Shown here piece by piece: positions 62,416 to 64,000 of a stretch of 64,000 nt of DNA; position 1 is the stretch's first letter; each line of letters starts with the position of its first letter. The notes beneath the pieces were generated by a model that worked only from the letters and a program-made list of their open reading frames with translations, searched no databases and was not told where the DNA came from. This DNA comes from Flavobacterium glaciei. Lineage in GTDB: Bacteria > Bacteroidota > Bacteroidia > Flavobacteriales > Flavobacteriaceae. The stretch spans positions 112,046-176,045 of the forward strand of contig NZ_QQBA01000006.1 in NCBI RefSeq assembly GCF_003350545.1, given 5' to 3'. A program made the translations under genes and the position numbers.

Positions 62416-62497
62416 AAAATTAATTTTTTGCTAAATTATAAATTTGGCATTACACTTGTATATATTATATATAATTTTGGCAATTAAATTTCCTTAT

Positions 62498-63175
62498 ATG
62501 AAGCTAATTAAATGTTTGTTGTTTTGTTTATTTTCCACTCTATATGTTAATGCACAAGTAATCCCTCAGGATACCACAAAGATGGGCTATGAGATAGAAG
62601 ATGACGAATCTATTCTTAATGATACTATTCAATTACCAGAAATATTAATTTATAAGGGAAAGATGGATCCCGAAGCAAAAAAGCAATTCTTAATTCTTCA
62701 AAATCGGGTTTATAAAACCTACCCTTATGCAAAGCTGGCCTCTGAGAAATTGTCGAATCTAAACAAAGGAATGGCAAACCTTAAAACAAATAAGGAGAAA
62801 AAAAGATACTTTAAAATAGTAGAAAGTTATTTAAGTGACGAATTCGAAGCTAAGCTCAAAAAACTTTCCCGTAAGCAAGGCCAAATATTGGTAAAGTTAA
62901 TACATCGCCAAACAGGTACAACTACATATGAACTGGTAAAAAACCTTAAGAGTGGCTGGAAAGCATTTTGGTCTAATACTGCGGCAAGTATGTTTGATAT
63001 TAATTTGAAAACAAAGTATGCGCCTTTTGATGTAAATGAAGACTACCTAATTGAAACGATATTAGTCCGAGCATTTGATTCCGGCCGACTGCAAAATCAA
63101 AATCCTGCAAAACCAGTTGATTATGATAATCTAACTGACTCCTGGGAATCCAGAGTTGAAAAGCTGAAAAAGTAA
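62498..63175 (+). CDS. DUF4294-family exported protein
   Basis: A 225-residue protein with signal peptide MKLIKCLLFCLFSTLYVNAQ. The mature part carries the DUF4294 pattern: IQLPEILIYKGKMDPEAKKQFLILQNRVYKTYPYAKLA followed by YLSDEFEAKLKKLSRKQGQILVKLIHRQTGTTTYELVKNLKSGWKAFWSNTAASMFDINLKTKYAPF. The family is confined to Bacteroidetes and of unknown function; the helical, Lys-rich middle suggests contact with anionic partners. The start at 62498 (ATG) places the signal peptide at the N-terminus; TTG codons further upstream are disregarded. A strong terminator follows. Confidence 0.88.
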   Translation: MKLIKCLLFCLFSTLYVNAQVIPQDTTKMGYEIEDDESILNDTIQLPEILIYKGKMDPEAKKQFLILQNRVYKTYPYAKLASEKLSNLNKGMANLKTNKEKKRYFKIVESYLSDEFEAKLKKLSRKQGQILVKLIHRQTGTTTYELVKNLKSGWKAFWSNTAASMFDINLKTKYAPFDVNEDYLIETILVRAFDSGRLQNQNPAKPVDYDNLTDSWESRVEKLKK

Positions 63176-63198
63176 TTTTTGGGCGTTCCTCGTTATAT

Positions 63199-63242
63199 AT
63201 AGAAAGGCGATTATCAGAAAAGGATAATCGCCTTTCTTTATA
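63199..63242 (+). terminator. Terminator of the DUF4294 gene
   Basis: AGAAAGGCGATTATC, loop AGAAAAG, GATAATCGCCTTTCT, then TTATATA; 24 bp after the stop. Confidence 0.92.
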
Positions 63243-63245
63243 TAA

Positions 63246-63330
63246 GGAGTCGGTCTATCCGTTACAAGTCCTCGTCAAGTTCCGTTCCACTACACTTACC
63301 TGTGGGCTTTTCGCTTCTATCCCTAACGCG
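63246..63330 (+). repeat. Dispersed hairpin-core intergenic element, copy 3 (degenerate)
   Basis: GGAGTCGGTCTATCC ... GGGCTTTTCGCTTCTATCCCTAACGCG. The outer words resemble copies 1 and 2 (GGAG-x-TCC and CCACTTCCATC-like), but the central A/T hairpin is missing. Low confidence that it is a true family member. Confidence 0.35.
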
Positions 63331-63747
63331 AGCCCGAGTAAACTAAAGCGTTTAGTTGTTTAAATCTGTATTTGACACCATATATAGTAGCCAAAAATGT
63401 AATGGTGCTTTTTAGTATACTATAATGTATAGTAGAAAACCATTAATTAGTTTTAGCAGACGTTTGTGTCATGAAAAAAGGAAGACACTTTTGAATGAGC
63501 AAAGTGAATCCAAAGCCATGAAAAGAGTGATTATGCTTGAATTCTTGAATATCTACGAAATATACCGAGGTGTGATAGGCTTATGTGTAGGTATGAAAAG
63601 CCCAGATTTCATCTATAAAGCCTCCCTTTCCTAGGAAGAGTCTAAAAGTGTAGGGAGGGAATTAAAAAAATAATACTTTCAAAATTCACGTTTCCAGCAA
63701 GTTAAAGTTAAGGATAAAAAAACGTTTAAAAAAAGTGATTAAAAAGC

Positions 63748-63777
63748 TTGTAAAAGCGAATAAAGGGTGTAGTTTTG
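63748..63777 (+). promoter_or_regulatory. Strong promoter P1 (probable rRNA operon)
   Basis: TTG at 63748-63750, 19-bp spacer, TAGTTTTG at 63770-63777 (TAnnTTTG), preceded by AAAAAGC and followed by CACCCGC. It is one of two similar promoters about 120 bp apart, both followed by TTTGCACCC. Confidence 0.8.
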
Positions 63778-63866
63778 CACCCGCAATGAGAGAGACGTTC
63801 ATTTAAAAACTGGCAAGCAAAAGGGATTAAAGTAGAAAATTTATTTTCAAAAAAAATTCAAAAAGC

Positions 63867-63897
63867 TTGTGAGATTAGAAAACAGATATTACATTTG
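63867..63897 (+). promoter_or_regulatory. Strong promoter P2 (probable rRNA operon)
   Basis: TTG at 63867-63869, 20-bp spacer, TACATTTG at 63890-63897, preceded by AAAAAGC and followed by CACCCCGC. Nearly the same context as P1. The next 100 bp (A-rich, ending CTTGCCAGTT) may hold a third -33 box, and CTTGCCAGTT is the complement of AACTGGCAAG at 63808-63817. No rRNA is within the window, so the operon assignment is inference. The stretch 63331-63747 shows no convincing gene. Confidence 0.75.
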
Positions 63898-64000
63898 CAC
63901 CCCGCAAAATAAGCAAAGTTCCTTGAAAGATTGATAAGAAAAAGAGAAGAAAGCGAGATAAAAATTATTTCAAAAAAACTTCAAAATTTTCTTGCCAGTT

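Noticed and set aside
63425..63634. 69-codon frame before the rRNA-like promoters
   Set aside because: No family resemblance, irregular composition and no visible ribosome-binding or promoter context; could be a remnant of something larger, but unsupported.

Overview
The window is chromosomal DNA of a low-GC member of the Bacteroidetes, almost certainly a Flavobacterium or close relative. The reasons are the gliding-motility genes gldF/gldG, promoters of the Bacteroidetes type (TTG, about 19 bp, TAnnTTTG), the FecI/FecR/TonB-receptor arrangement, many type II signal peptide lipoproteins, and family signatures typical of flavobacteria (GxxExxY protein, DUF4294, fused alpha/beta E1 dehydrogenase, the long form of PurC). 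Most of the window is housekeeping and envelope biology. There is no prophage, CRISPR array, secretion cluster or large genomic island.

Layout. 1-10.9 kb, all minus strand: 5' part of a fused 2-oxoacid dehydrogenase E1; an M1-peptidase-like protein without its HExxH site; a LOG-family protein; a DUF559 nuclease-fold gene bracketed by inverted repeats; uvrA; a CLC chloride transporter with CBS domains; an AlkD-like glycosylase. 11-17.2 kb: two tandem gamma-glutamyltransferases, a GxxExxY gene also bracketed by inverted repeats, an ACP phosphodiesterase, and glmM on the plus strand. 17.2-26.3 kb: a PepSY-TM protein, a TonB receptor with its FecR anti-sigma factor and ECF sigma factor, and envelope genes on the other strand (lipoprotein, archaemetzincin-like protease, porin-like barrel), then a barrel/DM13 pair. 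26.4-33.9 kb: PLP enzyme, acyltransferase, rhomboid, SIMPL protein, tRNA-Tyr with a duplicated 3' end, a TlpA-type thioredoxin lipoprotein split by an in-frame TGA, a J-domain/KTSC fusion and small unknowns. 33.9-42 kb: hybrid PAS kinase plus response regulator, YchJ, a vWA/AAA+ pair separated by a hexamer-repeat spacer, and a 2OG-Fe(II) oxygenase. 42-43.9 kb: a lipoprotein and a gene graveyard with a nadA remnant and a probable HipA tail. 43.9-54.3 kb: mnmE, two universal stress proteins, a membrane-anchored MutS-like ATPase, dnaN, gldG/gldF, an ABM monooxygenase and a SAM hydroxide adenosyltransferase. 54.4-63.2 kb: phoH, a HAD phosphatase, an S9 peptidase, purC behind an (AC)11 microsatellite, DUF1801, an M42 peptidase and DUF4294. 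The last ~300 bp hold two tandem strong promoters that look like the leader of an rRNA operon lying just beyond the window.

The most unusual signal is a recurring architecture. Two unrelated-looking single-gene units encoding restriction-endonuclease-like folds (DUF559 at ~5 kb, GxxExxY at ~14.7 kb) each sit between inverted repeats, with about 115-120 bp upstream and 30-60 bp downstream of the gene. A gene-less palindrome of similar style lies at 56.2 kb. I read these as candidate minimal mobile elements (nuclease gene plus palindromic termini) and a miniature derivative. A second dispersed element with a hairpin core occurs in three divergent copies (4.7, 61.3 and 63.3 kb). Other points worth following up are the TGA-split TlpA gene, the dead M1 peptidase fused to a beta-barrel, the missing inner proton glutamate in the CLC protein, and the microsatellite 10 bases before purC.
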